A stretch of 64,000 nucleotides of DNA from Aureobasidium sp. EXF-3400 (GCA_024195585.1 SWBL01000124.1:1-64000); one strand, 5' to 3'. Counted from the stretch's first letter, positions 24,660 to 37,346 are shown. A program made the numbers and translations. The notes: generated by a model from the letters alone, not told the origin.

Positions 24660-25268
24660 TCAGAAACTCATGCTTCGACTGGATGCGTCGGAAGCGTCGC
24701 CTCGTAGCGAGAGTAGTGGCCACTCGTAGAATGTTGAGAACGCCGTTCTCGCCAACTCGAAATGCGAATGCGCTTCCTTGACGACGTAGGCAAGGACCTC
24801 ACAGATCTGACTTAGGTCAAAGCCAGTGTAATGGAGGTCGATACAGAGGTTCAAGATGACCTCGATCCGAGCACATGATTTCTCAATGCGTGTGAGGCCC
24901 AAGACCATCGACGCGCAGCGAAGGGATTGTGTACTTGTGTTGAGTTGTGATAGGTTCACATGGATACTGGAAAATGCAAACGTCAGCATAAGAATATACT
25001 GAGATCAAGGTCAAACATACAGGCTATCATTCATGGTGCTTAGAGTCTCTGGAGCCATGACCAAATAATCGCTCACAACACCCATGCTGAAAAAGTCACT
25101 CGGTGTGTCGAGGTCGATGAGTTCCTGGAAGACGTCCATATTGATGGAACGGCCGAGCTTCTCTAGTGCTAGTGCATGCGCTGTCATGCTAGGTTGCATA
25201 TTGTCGATAGGCTGAATCAACTTGGAGATGCTTGCATGTTTTGCGTGCGACGACAGGTTGACTGCCAT
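24660..25268 (-). CDS. Hypothetical 184-residue protein, two exons
   Basis: Exon 1 is 25268-25021 and exon 2 is 24966-24660. The 54-nt intron has an ideal GTATGT donor, a GCTGAC branch site and a TTTTCCAG acceptor, and the join is in phase (MNDSL-IHVNLSQL), which makes the gene credible. The product is soluble and mostly helical. The C-terminal half (CIDLHYTGFDLSQICEVLAY and on) contains evenly spaced leucines and aromatics. I do not recognise a family with certainty. The helical half could be a detached regulatory domain of a fungal transcription factor, but no zinc cluster precedes it. That is speculation. Confidence 0.6.
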
Positions 25269-27193
25269 GGTGTTTGGATGTTTCTCAGATCTGAAGTAGG
25301 TTTGACAAATAAGAGGAAGAGAGCTGAATATATGAGGCTTGACACGGTTCTGCTGCGACTGCAGAAGGTACGACTGATACTTGCAGGACGCCACGAAACG
25401 CCGGGGCATCGCCAACCTTAGCATCAAAGTATGCAACAGCCACCAAGCACTGGGCAAGAGGTGGAGTTTAGGATGTGAGCCGGGCAACGTACTCCGTACA
25501 GGATAGTGGCTTGCCGCTTGCCATCCGACTGTTTCTAGACCGGTCTGCTACGAATCATATAAATTGCATATCTCGGGTGACAAAATTCTACCACAATGCG
25601 ATGTTTCAATGATGCTATTCTGATCAAGTATGCATCAGCGTTGTTTTCACGTCCAATCAATCCGCAAAAGTGGATGGTTGTGACAGGCTCGACATGCAGG
25701 ACCGGATGACAAGGCAGGTCTGGTTTCTTCGTACATGTCGTGGTCAGGATTGTCTCATGTTGACCTGCTAACGATTGTCGTTTCCAGGAGCAGGTTGACC
25801 CGAGCCTAAAAGCTAATTGACTCGAAGAGATCTTGTTTTGATGGTGGGAGAAGGCAACATATAGTTTGAGGCGGCGAATCAGATCTCTCGCGTAGCATGT
25901 GCCCGTACTACCCACAGGGCTTCCGGACTTAGGGTCGAGATTGGTCCTGACAGATGAATGGTCTTCGGAGGCCTGGTCCATTCCTGAAGCCGGTTGTGGC
26001 GGAGCCCCTTCCTGCGTGCGTTCCTTCGAGACCACGATCCGCAATTGTTTTTAGTCAGGTTGCGAGCCGCAAGAAGTGACAGGTGGGAAAGTGTCAACGG
26101 GTCGCAAAGTACAAGCGTTTTCTGCACAGAGCGAGAACGGGCGGCCGACCGCACGGAGTTGAAGCAATCTGCGCTCATCCCTTATTCGACGCGCTTGGTC
26201 TGATAGGTGTTGCAAGCAACTCGGCATTACTGACACCGCAGAGGCGCGCATGATTGGTAGAAAAGTAGGTAAGGAGGAGAGGTTGGCAGCCGCGAGTTGA
26301 AAACGTCTCCACAAAAAGAAAGATCGCTCCAGGCCCTGGACCCTGCTTTGACCATCGAACTTGGATCGTAATTTCATTCTTCCATGCAAGAGATCACCAG
26401 ATGTTGCGCATAGAGTACAAAACAACAAGCATCGAGCAACCGAATGCGTCTTAAGGGTGGGTTCCATTATGACAAGTATCTTGCCGCCGCTGCCCATCAG
26501 CAACCTTTTTGCCGAGCATCGTACTTACATGCCCACGCAGCTGATAAATTGAGACCAAGTCTCGCCAGGAACTTGTTTCCATGACTCTCTAGACGCATAT
26601 CTGTGAGGCCTTCCAATCATGTACTGTAGTCAAGACAATTGTAGTAGATTGCCTGGGCGCTGGAGCACATTTACGAGTCTAGATCACGCAACGCTCGTGG
26701 TTCAGCGAGCAGACCTCGCGGACTCGGACGATGCCTCCTAGCGTGAGCCGCAAACTGTGTGTCAGCCACATCCAATCTGATTACTATTCAAGTAAGAGTC
26801 GCGTCCCCCTCCTTCTAGCCACGCGGATACATCTTGGTCATTGGTTGAGGCTTGCACTTGAGAGCTCGAGTATAGTTCCTGGCAACCACAAAGGGGGCTG
26901 ATAGTGTTATCAGTCAGCCGTGTCAGAAGCCACGAGCCTTCTCGCAAGAGAAATCATTCCCAGAATCTCACGATCGGAGATGAGATCAAAGGATAACAAT
27001 CAGGGGTGTAAGCCATCGATTCGAGCTGAGGACGAGACGTGGCTTTGACTTCCATATTGAAGACTACTAACTTGTCGCTCAACTCGCTTGTCTAGTATGG
27101 GCATGTAACAGACCAGGCTCTTAGCCACCACATTTTCTCACATTTGTTCACAGAGGTGTCACACAATTCACTCTAGTATAGAGCAAAGTGGTT
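25269..27193. other. Gene-poor stretch
   Basis: About 1.9 kb with overlapping short frames on both strands and nothing recognisable. It should include the promoter of the 184-residue protein at its left end and the 3' flank of the SDR gene at its right end. No repeat family or RNA gene was identified. Confidence 0.4.
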
Positions 27194-28117
27194 TCAGAAG
27201 ACTAATCTCAGCTTTAGTTTGTCCTCCTTGACAATCTCATCTTCCATGCTTACAAGCTCTTCCATATCCCATGGACAGCTTACGTATCTTCCACCAAGCC
27301 ATTCTCTTCGCTTAGCAGCTAACCATGCGATAGTATCGCCAGCTAGATCTGGACTGTCAGGAAACTTGTTGCGAATCTCTTCGGGTGCTATGCCTTCACT
27401 GATCTTCGTCTTGATGGCCCCTGGGTTGACACAGAAGGTCAAGAGTCCTGCTTCACCATATTCAACCTGCAAAGACTCTGTCCATCTCACAATTGCAAGC
27501 TTCGAGCTTCGATAGTTTGCGCTGCCAGGCCGAACATTCAATGCACCTGAAGAGGCTAGGTTGATCATTGTGCATAACCCATCTGAGCTATCTCTAGTGG
27601 ACAGTAGCATGGGCAAGAATGTACGCGCCATGTTTATGAGGCCATGGACATTGACTTCCCAGGTTCGCCAGATGGTATCGGGGTCTGAGTCAAGCAGAGA
27701 CTTGTTGCCCTCCATGTGGGCTGCGTTGTTGATGACAAGGTCCAATCGGCCGTCAAAAGCCTTTTCCACGACCTTGTACAATGCTTCCACGCTTGATCGG
27801 CTAGAGATGTCGACCGTGTTGCTGAGAATAAGTGGTTCAGGACGCCCTGCCTTCACTGCAGCAAGCTTCAATTGTTCGACAAGGTCCTGTGATACACCGT
27901 GGAGATCGGTTACTGCGATCGCAGAGGCTCCTGCACGCGCAAGAGCTGTAGCTGTGGCGTGTCCAACCCCTGTTTCCCATGCTGCGCCTGTGATCAGGAC
28001 ATGTTTTCCTTCCAGATTGAGTTTGAGAGGGGAGATATAATCGTAGGTCGAAGAGTGCCTTTTCGAGGTGAACAAGCCACCAGACTGTTCAAGTGGGTTC
28101 GGCTTTTTGGAGGCCAT
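27194..28117 (-). CDS. Short-chain dehydrogenase/reductase, single exon
   Basis: This is a 307-residue NAD(P)-dependent oxidoreductase of the classical SDR type. The Rossmann dinucleotide loop is TGAAWETGVG (residues 43-52), a variant with two extra residues compared with the usual TGxxxGxG. VINNAAH follows near 129-134. The catalytic serine lies in NLASSG (about 187-191), with Tyr202 and Lys206 in YRSSK. VNPGAIKT is the typical post-catalytic segment. The N-terminal 35 residues before the first beta strand are longer than in minimal SDRs. The substrate is unknown. It is divergent from a VOC-family gene, so the two may share a promoter and perhaps a stress or detoxification role (inference). 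Confidence 0.92.
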   Translation of the reverse strand: MASKKPNPLEQSGGLFTSKRHSSTYDYISPLKLNLEGKHVLITGAAWETGVGHATATALARAGASAIAVTDLHGVSQDLVEQLKLAAVKAGRPEPLILSNTVDISSRSSVEALYKVVEKAFDGRLDLVINNAAHMEGNKSLLDSDPDTIWRTWEVNVHGLINMARTFLPMLLSTRDSSDGLCTMINLASSGALNVRPGSANYRSSKLAIVRWTESLQVEYGEAGLLTFCVNPGAIKTKISEGIAPEEIRNKFPDSPDLAGDTIAWLAAKRREWLGGRYVSCPWDMEELVSMEDEIVKEDKLKLRLVF

Positions 28118-28674
28118 GTCGATTTCGACAAGGAGAGTGATTGTTTCTATGTATCGAGAAGTTGCTCTACGTGGTTTGGTGACTGTATTGGATTGTAGAC
28201 TGATCTTTATAGGGAGCGATCACCAAATATACTACATGTACGAATTTACTACATATCGCCAGCTATCCGGATTTCGGCGGCACACGACTCGTATCTAATT
28301 TCATAGTCGTCAATAGCACTGCAATCATTACCATTCGCGTTCTAGTGATGCTGGGCGTAGACCACGACGAAGGGAGCGTTTTGGATCAACAACTGAGCCC
28401 TATTAGAGCCCCAGAAAGCCCTATGACTGCTTCCGACGGTTTTTGTGAGCTCGGAGGACTATCATAATGATCTCGGCAAGCAAGTTCATTGGTCAAATAA
28501 CCTTGCTATGTACGAAAGTGGACTTCCCCGCTATCGGATGTGTTCAAGTCCGTACCAGCCCGATACTGCCCCACTGCCTTCCCGACATATCATACGGAGT
28601 ACAGCAACAACATCTCACCCACTGCCTCGATTAACACTCTCGTGCATCTTCATAGGTCCTGATCTCCTCGCACC
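28118..28674. promoter_or_regulatory. Bidirectional promoter region, SDR / VOC genes
   Basis: The 557 bp between divergent starts. A minus-strand TATA box lies inside at 28205-28211. No obvious element serves the VOC side. Confidence 0.5.
28205..28211 (-). promoter_or_regulatory. Probable TATA box of the SDR gene
   Basis: TATAAAG on the minus strand, about 88-94 bp upstream of the SDR start at 28117. Confidence 0.5.
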
Positions 28675-29263
28675 ATGTTGACCGGTATCGCCCACGTAAA
28701 CCTCACTGTTCCCTCGAACACGCTCGATGAAGCGGAGGAGTTCTACAGCAAGACTCTTGGTATGCAGCGCGTTCCAGTTCCCGCATTGCAAAAGGTGAGC
28801 TCTTTCTTCAATATGCAATTTGATTATCATACTCATCATCTTCGGAAACAGGACAGACTTGCATGGTATGTTATATCCAGTCGCCTATACATGACACGCA
28901 CAATACGAAGTAAAGGCTCATAAGCAACACAGGTTTGACATCACACCAAAGGGTCAGCAAATCCATATCGCTTTTGGTCCGGAAACCGAGGAATCGTCCC
29001 GTCATCCTTGCTTCCAAGTAGAGTCACAAGAAGCTCTCCTGAAGCTCCAAAAACGTGTGTTCGAGCATTTCGAAGCTGGAGGCAAAGGAGCTCCCAGAGC
29101 GGCTGATAAACCTGGAGCGGAGAACTCAGGTATGTCGATATGCAACACTGTGTGACCGGAGATATCAGACTGACGGTACGGGACAGGCGCAAAAGGAGTA
29201 GAGTACCCAAGCAGGTTCTTTGCAAGAGATTATGCTGGAAACCGTCTCGAGTTTAGCTTGTGA
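28675..29263 (+). CDS. VOC/glyoxalase-bleomycin-resistance family protein, four exons with a 14-nt microexon
   Basis: Exons are 28675-28794, 28852-28865, 28933-29129 and 29187-29263, giving 135 residues. The protein starts with the VOC beta strand GIAHVNLTVP, continues with EEFYSKTLGM and ends with FFARDYAGNRLEFSL, the classical metal-ligand strand of the fold. The 14-nt second exon supplies DRLAW, and its last codon is completed by the third exon. All donors and acceptors are consensus, and every phase fits. One compact VOC module has four beta-alpha-beta units. The reaction is unknown; relatives include glyoxalases, dioxygenases and antibiotic-binding proteins. It shares its upstream region with the SDR gene. 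Confidence 0.86.
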
Positions 29264-29723
29264 GCAACTCATCTTCATGATGAATTTTTTCGTACAAACT
29301 GCATCTCTATATGCCCGGTATATTATCCATTGATTCTTGAATCATCATCTCTCTGGCATATCGGCTAGAGGTGCAGAACGACTGTACACTACACCCGCAT
29401 GCACTTCCCGCTATGGGGTGTGGGGTAAAGGCAGCGACATATTTACCCAGTGGGGTCCCCACTCGACTCCTCTCCTTACATGCATGAAGTCTGTATCTCT
29501 TTGTTTATTGAGACCAGGATGTACGATTTAGCCGCCAAGACAGCCATGGAGCAGCTGAGGGGATCATTGAATGGTGTGCCGGGTAGCCGATATACCGCCA
29601 TTGAGCTCAGCAGCATCGTCATTGATGTTGTAACAGCTAACAATAGGTGCAGAGTACATAAACGCTGCTTGTGTTCAATGCCGCTGAGGCATTTGAACAA
29701 TCGAAATAATCGTCTGAGTCAGA
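29264..29723. other. Intergenic, upstream region of the carboxylesterase
   Basis: About 460 bp between two plus-strand genes. No supported gene. It should carry the esterase promoter. Confidence 0.45.
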
Positions 29724-31914
29724 ATGAGAAATCTCATCGCCAGCACGTACCTTGGCTCGCTTCTTTTGGGAAGTCATGTCTTTGCATCACCCAGTACGAA
29801 TCAGCTTGGAGATATCCACATCTTGGCTGCTGATGATCTGATTAGTATGTGGTCGATTGATAGGCTTCTTGCACATCACTGACAAGTTCGTGAAGCTACG
29901 GACAACAGCACCACGAGTGCCGCCCTACTCTTGAGTAGCCCAGTCGCCTTGACCTCTGCTCTCAAAGCATGCGAGTCACTGTCCGAGAATCTATGGTCGC
30001 CTTCTACCTTGCCCTTCACTGCTGGTCTGAACAATTCGCTTGCCTATGAGGTCTACAGTGGAGGTCTTGCCAGCAACCAGCTCATGTGGATCAGCCAGTC
30101 TCATGCAAAGCTACAATCCAGACATTCTGGACCTCCTGTGCACTCTGGACCTCCTCACAAGGCACCACAATGTACAGCGATGGATGTTCACGGACAAACC
30201 CATGCCGTCAGCTGTAATGAGAAACTTCCTACTCTCTGCTCACAAACTGCCCCAGCATCCAATATCACATATGCAAACAACTCTCCGCCATACCAGATCT
30301 CCCAATCTGTCGGTTCACAAACACTGGTCGGATATCGCGACTTCTTGACTTTCCGATTCATGGGAGTTCGATTTGCTGCTGAGCCGGAGAGGTTCACTTA
30401 CTCTTCTGTCTATGATGGGACTGGAGTTAACGATGCTCTCGAGCCTGCCCCTGAGTGTTTGACTTTGCCGAACAATGGGTCCACAGATTGCTTGTTCCTC
30501 AACATATGGACCACTAATCTGCCTGGGCCATCTGAGAAGAAGGAGCTCAAGCCAGTGATGGTGTATATCTACGGTGGAGGTTTCACCACTGGCTCTGCAA
30601 GCAATCCAACCAATGATGGCGGCAATTTGGCTGCACGCGGAGATGTGGTCGTTGTCGATATTGCGTATCGCTTGTCCACACTCGGCTTCCTTACTCTAGA
30701 TGACGGCGTCCACAACGGAAACTACTTCCTCTCTGATCAGATCGCTGGTCTCGAATGGGTCCAGAAGTATATTGAGCACTTCGGCGGTGACCCATCTCGC
30801 GTCACTATCTTCGGCGAGAGTGCAGGAGCAGAGTCTGTCAATGCTCTCATTGCTTCTCCAAAGGGCAAAGGTCTATTCCATGGAGCGATTTTGCAATCAA
30901 ACTACTATCAGCCTTACGTTCCTTTGGCTACTGCCATTAACCAGACCACGGACCCTATTCTCAACCAGACGGGTTGTGCAACTGCTGCCAATCAGTTGGC
31001 ATGTCTTCAAGCATACAACGCTACTGCGTTGCTCAGTCTCAAGACTGTCTTCAAGTAGGTTTCTCTCACCGTATATGAGCTTTCCATACTAATACATGTA
31101 TAGCTATCCAGTCGTCGACGGCACATACCTAATCACCGACTTCATCGATCTCAACAGCACCACAACCACCACCAACCGCGTCCCACTAATGCTAGGCGTA
31201 AACCGCGACGAAGAAGGCGTCCTAGGCACCATCTTCCCAACCACCAACCTCAACACCGGCATCAACGATATAGCCGCTGCAAACCACCTCAACGCAACCA
31301 CCATCCTCTCTTCCCATCTCTTCCCTCTAGGCACCAGTGAAACCAACAATGCAACCCTCAACGTCTTCAACACCACCACCCGCATCTCCACTGACATCTC
31401 TTTCCGCTGCGTAAACCAATTCTCCGCCTACGCAGGAGTAAAAAACGGTGTTTTGCCCAATACGTGGTTTTTTGAATTCAACCGCACGTATCAGGATCCA
31501 GCTTACAATCCTAATGGCATTTGTGCTGCTCCTGTGACACCCTCACACCCTAACGGCGATCCCTCCCTCGAGTATTACAAATGCCACGCAGGCGACTTGG
31601 CGAATACTTTTGGCAATGTAGCGAGAGTAGGTTTTCCTGATCGCGATGGCTTGGATGCAAAGTTTGGGCAGTTGGTTACTGATTATTGGACGAGTTTTGC
31701 GAGGAATGGGGATCCGAATCCGCAGATGGAGTATTTAGAGGTTAGAGGGTATTGGAATACTTTTGGGCAGATTAACGAGTCGGGACCTTGGGGGAAGGTT
31801 GAGGCGGAGGGACCGAGGATGATGGAGTTGCAGTGGAATTCGGTGATGGTGCCGTTTAGGGATGTGGAGCAGTGTGCTGTGTTGGGTTTCCCTTTGGATT
31901 ATCTGACGAGGTAG
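29724..31914 (+). CDS. Secreted type-B carboxylesterase/lipase, three exons
   Basis: Exons are 29724-29844, 29887-31054 and 31104-31914, giving 699 residues. Exon 1 encodes a clear signal peptide (MRNLIASTYLGSLLLG, then SHVFA). It joins in phase through a 42-nt intron (GTATGT, CACTGAC branch). The second intron has a TACTAAT branch site. The catalytic nucleophile is Ser352 in FGESAGAE. The oxyanion loop is YIYGGGF, the acid lies near NRDEEG, and the histidine probably in CHAGDL. About 130 residues before the hydrolase domain contain paired cysteines and CESLSENLW, an N-terminal extension seen in a subgroup of secreted fungal esterases. Many N-x-S/T sequons fit secretion. The substrate is unknown, and I see no related enzyme cluster. 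Confidence 0.88.
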
Positions 31915-32127
31915 GAGATGTTGATGCAGTTGTGAGCAGAGTAGATTGGGAAAGAGTATAGTCAGAAATGAATAATATGGCTGTACATAACAACCCTCTT
32001 GAGGCTCCCTAACTAATGCTTGTTGATGCTCGATAAGAATGAAAATGCTCTTGCTGCACCACAAGTCTACAGATGTTTCTAGAAACCAAACGCACATATG
32101 CAAAACAATGCCTAAACCTCCTTCGAT

Positions 32128-34162
32128 CTACTGCTCGGCAATTCTCCAAGCTCTCAGAGGTAGGCTCTGCAATTGCAGTGCCTTAGGCTTGATGAAGCCC
32201 CAGAAGGTTATTACACCAATGATGATGCAAAGCACGTTCACAATATAGTAGCCATCAGTGGTGATGTTGCAAGTTCCACCTCCGTTGACGCAGATATGGC
32301 GGTCGTTCTCAAGAGCGCATGAGAATGGCTTAGTGATAAGGTCGCCCTTGAAGTCGGGAGGTGGGATGGAGGCAGGTGTGCAAGTTGCAGCGGTGAACAT
32401 GTCGACAAACTTCAGAATGAAGAAGCGAGGGAATGTGCCGCCAAGGTTGCTAACACTGTAGGGGATTGATGTTAGTGTGTGAATCAAGACAGAAGATTGA
32501 GTCAGGACTTACGTGGCGAGAAGAGTCATGTAGGTACCACCAATATGGGGATCAGCAATCTTTGCGTGGAAAGCGCTGACGGCGACGAACATGACGGTGC
32601 TCATGAAGGTACTGAAGACGTGCTCAACAATGACAACACAGAGGTAAGGAAGGTTAGTACCGCCACTGGGGAAGATCATGACAGTAAACTGAGCAAATGC
32701 AGCAGCGATAAGTCTGCCCACAAATGCCCAACACCAAAGACGCATGGGAGCATATTGCTCACTCCACTTTCCAGCGTAGTAACCTAGCGAGATCTCGAAA
32801 GGGAAATCGATAAGAACGGTCAGAGCAAGATCTTCCTGGCTAAAGCCTTTCTCCAACAGCTTGAGGTTGGTGACAGCGTCGTTTGCCTGGAAGCCAATCT
32901 TTGCAATAAGATGGATGACGATGAATGTTTGGATGTTCTTCAAGCTGAGAATGCCACCCATGACTCTGTAAACTTCCATGATGCCGTCTCTTTCCTTGGT
33001 CTTGTCTTCCTTCTTGAGCAGAGCGAGGCCGAGAGTAACAAGGAGGTATGCCCATCCCCAGAAACTGAGGTAGCCGCCGAGGGTAAGAAGACCGTGGTCT
33101 CCGGGAACACTGCGGAACCACTTGTTGGCAAAGTCCTTGGAGGAGAGAGCGAGGAAGACGGTGTAGGAAAGGAACTGGCCAGCGGTAAGACCCACTGTCT
33201 GGGCGGTACTGGCGTAAGAGAGGTTGGACGGCGACAGGAGGGTAAGAGCCCAGCCTAAACAATGTTAGTACCCAGTCATATGGAAGATTAAGGGTATACA
33301 TACCATCAACAGCAATGTCTTGAGTTGCGCACATCAGGACCAGGGCGAACCACCATCCAGTAAAGTTCCAGACACCTGCACCGCCATTTTCACCAGCCTT
33401 GACCATCATCTCTTCGACGTGGGATCCGAGCCAGATCATACCAAAACCACTGATTGTCTGAATAGGGAGAATCCAACTCTTTCTTCTGCCTAACCTGGGC
33501 GTCCACACAGCATCGACAATAGGCGACCATAGCAGCTTGAGCGAATAGGGGTATGAAGCGAGCGAGTAGACGCCAATCTGGCCGTAGGAGAGATGTGACT
33601 TGAGGAGGAAGGGGACCGAGCCGGCGGCCAGACCCATGGGAATGCCTTGCAAGAAGTATAGCAAGACGAGTAACAGGAAATTGCGCTTGTCCTGCTCGGG
33701 GAGGTCTGTGAAGCCTTTGGACGCGGCCTCTTGGTGAGTCGTCGGCGGAGGTTCATTGTCGAGGGTAAAGGAGCTTCTGCTCATGAGGTTGGCCGTCACG
33801 GCGGCAGAGTCTTGTGATTCGAGCGAGGCATGCTTGCGCCGTTGTTCGAGCAGATTTCCAGACATGTTGGTGTCGTCTCCGGTGGACGAAGCTGAGGAAG
33901 GAGCAGAGCCCGTAGCCTTGCTAGGTCTGCTGGAAGCGCCGTTGGCTTTCCTGGGCATCGGAGAAGGCGAGTGGGCCAGATTGATGTCTGCCGGGCGCGA
34001 ATGGTGAGAGTTGGCTGCACCTACGTCGATCGGTCGTGGTCTTCTGTTTTCTCTGGGTATAAACGTGTCCAGACGGATATCGTTCGGCTCGTTGTTATCG
34101 ATATCCACAATATGGGAGCTGGGATGCGCTTGGAATAGTTCGTTGGACAGCGTAGCAGACAT
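32128..34162 (-). CDS. AT-1-type acetyl-CoA transporter (SLC33 family), three exons
   Basis: Exons are 34162-33304, 33254-32513 and 32455-32128, giving 642 residues. Intron 1 has an ideal TACTAAC branch and restores IAVDGWALTLL. Intron 2 restores TLLATVSNLGGTFP. The 165-residue N-terminus is disordered and Ser/Pro-rich. About 10-12 membrane segments follow, with family signatures FLQGIPMGLAAGSVPFLL, SLKLLWSPIVDA, GRRKSW and ATQDIAVDG. The family moves acetyl-CoA into the ER/Golgi lumen for acetylation of glycoconjugates and proteins. The NITTDGYY segment in the last loop resembles a lumenal glycosylation site. Length and motif order match fungal members. Identification is strong; the cargo in this species is assumed from the family. 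Confidence 0.93.
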
Positions 34163-35180
34163 GCACCGGAGTTTGGGTTTTGAAATCAGCAACGGTATTT
34201 GCTTTACAACAATCTATGTACAGGAGATGCTCGCCAGCAACTTTTCCCTTGTTCCAACAGTCTCGATGAAACACCACGCAGGTCCACTTCTCCTTTCGTA
34301 ACGTGGCCCTTGCGCGCCCCTCTCCGCAGAGCCGCCCTGCCAAGACCTGCCACTTCGCCGATCTCTCTGACCTGTCTCTCTTCTGCCCGTCCAATTACTT
34401 TGATTTACATGCATCTCCCAGCAATGTCCCGACTGCATCTCATTGGACGTACGTCCGCCGTCGTAATGGGGCTCGCTGATACCATCAAGGGTTTGTGTTT
34501 TCACGTTTCAAAGACTTCACCTCCCTCAAGCTCCCACCTGTCGTAGTGCAGCATTGCTATCCTCTTTGATACCGTCAGCGGAGAGGACTCAAAAGCTCTT
34601 AGGATTTATACCCGTTCGTTTCAAATGACAGGTCTCGTGGAATATCAGTTCGATGTGAAAGCTCTGCCGTGAATCTCGTTTGCATGCACGTAACCGCTGG
34701 GAACCTTCTGGACAGCACTGCATCCTGTGATAAAGAAGCACTGAAGAGAAGGGCCAAGTACATATTTCCTTCCTTTTCCTTCCCCGAAGCTTGTGAAACC
34801 ACAATCAGAAGTTCTTGTTGCCAGTGACCTCTTGTTTGTCGTTCATGCCGTGAGGTTGGATATCATTCTCGATCTTCCAAGCGTGCAAAAGAGGGCGTCA
34901 ACGATCTAGTCGTTTCCATTTCGATTGAGCTGCTATCGACGACGGACAAGAGTTTCGACAGATTCCGCTTTCCTTCCCCATCTTGAACCGTCACATCGCG
35001 GAAGGCGCGACCTGTTGTTAGGCAGACATCCATAACGCACTTCTGAGATGGCGTCAACCACTCCCTCCGACATCACTGATGTGTCTGAAGATCTATCCAA
35101 AGTTCGTCCATCTTCTCTATACATTTCGAGATCGAAGGCTCACATCATAACAGCTACACATCGCGCAACTCAATCCCGCT
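34163..35180. promoter_or_regulatory. Divergent upstream region, AT-1 transporter / F-box-like gene
   Basis: About 1 kb between divergent starts. Several short frames exist on both strands but none has a domain or convincing splice partner. It presumably contains both promoters and 5' leaders. Confidence 0.4.
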
Positions 35181-37081
35181 ATGCATCACGATACGCTCAC
35201 CGGCGTCGATCAGTCTACCGAGAGCAACAGTGTCAAGCTGACTCTGGAGACTCTGCCCCCTGAGATCAAGAACGAGATCTTTTCTCACCTTTTGCTCGCC
35301 GCCAAAGTCAAGTACTCCACAAACGGATCCTGGCCAGGACACAAGTACAAATTCAGCACTACCATCATGCGTGTCAGCAAACAGATGAAGCAGGATGCCA
35401 CCGCCTATCTACACGGTCAGAACGAATTCGCCCTCATCAGCTCCAAGTTCTTCGCCTTCGCCATCGACAGAAGACGATTTCTGCCTGCTGTTGCCACAGG
35501 GAAAGCTGCCAGAACGTTCAAGAGTCCTGCAATCGAGGCAACCATCACTCATGTTGGGGAAACTCTTTGTATGTGCTGCAATCCTGAAAAGCACAAGGAT
35601 AAAGACCGAGCAACCCACGCTCTATTTCTGGTCGCTGATCTTGAGCATCTTGTGCGAGAATTACGCTTGACATATCACATGTGGTCTTCCAAGCCCATCT
35701 ACATCATGTCCGAGTTTAACGCCACTCCGGTCGAACACATCCCTGTTAACGTCGACACTCAGATCAAAGTCGTATGGAAGGTCAATCCACCACACCGCCA
35801 GGATTTGACTGTTCCGGAACGCCGGGCTAGACAGATCCGGTTGCTGAACCCTCTCGACTTCGCTACTGGTTGTGGCAAAAAGATTTCCGTCGTCGGAGTG
35901 GACAAGGACATCGCTCGCAAAGTCACTGAAGAAGATATGCCACGCATTCTGTCCCTCGATGCTGTCGGCCGCGACCTCTACAAACTCCTCAAAGCTCAAA
36001 AGATGCATCTCGACACGCTCTTGTCTCAGGAGGATTCGCCTTGCCTTCACAGTCTCATCCACTCCTACACCGACCTTGCTTGCGCAGGTTGGCCATTGGA
36101 TATCATAGGTTATTGGAGAAATGCCACTGTGACCAGAAACGTCAACATGCACGGTACAATGATTAGCTTATGCCTGATGTCTCTTGAGAAGCTCGACGAT
36201 GAGGATTATCAAGCTGAAGTCACAGACTCGTGGCAAATGGCTGTTCTGTGCTTGGTACTCGACTGCTTATTCACCATCGCTCAACTCTGTCTGAAGGAAG
36301 GTTCCTACGCTCATCTAAAAGACTGTGTCGACCTTATTACGAATGTGGAATGCTACACTTTCCGTGGCAATAACCACCAGCTGTTCCCCGGTAGCCTCAA
36401 AGCCTTGCTGAGTCATTACGTCGCATGGCTGCTCATGCAGGATGGAGGGCGCGCAACCGACCAAGCCGTGTCTCAAGGCTTGGATATGCTGCAGATGGCA
36501 AGAGAATGGATCCACGCTGATAGTGAAGATGAGGTCTGGCGTCACTTGGATGCAGACTGGGAGTTTACGCGCAGAGTTGGCGCAGTAAGTTGTCTTTTGG
36601 CTTTGTTGAAATTTTGCTAACCTTTGTCTTTCCACAGGGCAAAGCTGAACTTCGATCGAAAAACTTCGGCCGCTCCAAAACCTCATGTGTCAACTTCCAG
36701 GGCTTGCTGAGTCGTCCGCGCGTTCACAACACGCCTGTACACATCAAGCCTCCTCGCGAAGCGCTCCAGGGCTGGACCACCAAGCGAAAGGATCTAAAGC
36801 CAGAAGTGGCAGCACACATGATCGAATACACCGACAGAATCTCCAAATCCAAGTTTGCAGAGCGCAGCCCTGCTTTGGCTGAGGAAGCACTCAATCACGG
36901 ACATGTTGCTCCCGTAATCCTCAACCTTCTTCTGGAGCCCGAAGAAATGCAAGAGGGTCCGGCTCTCCCTCCTGGTATGCCTCCTGGTTTCCTGGCAGGC
37001 GGTTTTGGAATTCAGGTTGGACCGGTGACCACGGTTGGACAGGTTTTGGCAGACATGGGTATGAGTGCTCCTCAGTCTTGA
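35181..37081 (+). CDS. F-box-like domain protein of unknown function, two exons
   Basis: Exon 1 is 35181-36584 and exon 2 is 36638-37081, giving 615 residues. The intron is consensus (GTAAGT, GCTAAC branch, CCACAG). Near the N-terminus, LETLPPEIKNEIFSHLLL has the spacing of the degenerate F-box-like segment common in Dothideomycete and Eurotiomycete proteins. It is followed by MRVSKQMKQDATAYL, the usual second helix. The remainder is a soluble alpha/beta protein with a Cys-rich spot (CMCCNPEKHKDKDR). Exon 2 ends in a Gly/Pro-rich tail (PPGMPPGFLAGGFG). F-box proteins recruit substrates to SCF ubiquitin ligases, but fungal F-box-like families of this kind are mostly uncharacterised, so the role is inferred only. 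Confidence 0.75.
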
Positions 37082-37346
37082 AGGGTCGACAGCGGCAGAA
37101 AAAACACATGGACAAAGGACTGGAGGATTTGGGAGTCGTGTGACATATGACAGGAAGGAACGTTGTTGACACACGCGATTGTGTTGCAAGTGTACCACTA
37201 TCAAGAGGAGATTGAAGAAGAGGGAACGACAAGCAGTGTTACTTTGTCGTGATGAATTCAGTAGATGATAATCAAAACATTGTGTTCAACATTTTTCATT
37301 TCCAAGCAACATGCCTAGTACAAGTATTTGCTATGCATATATTTCT

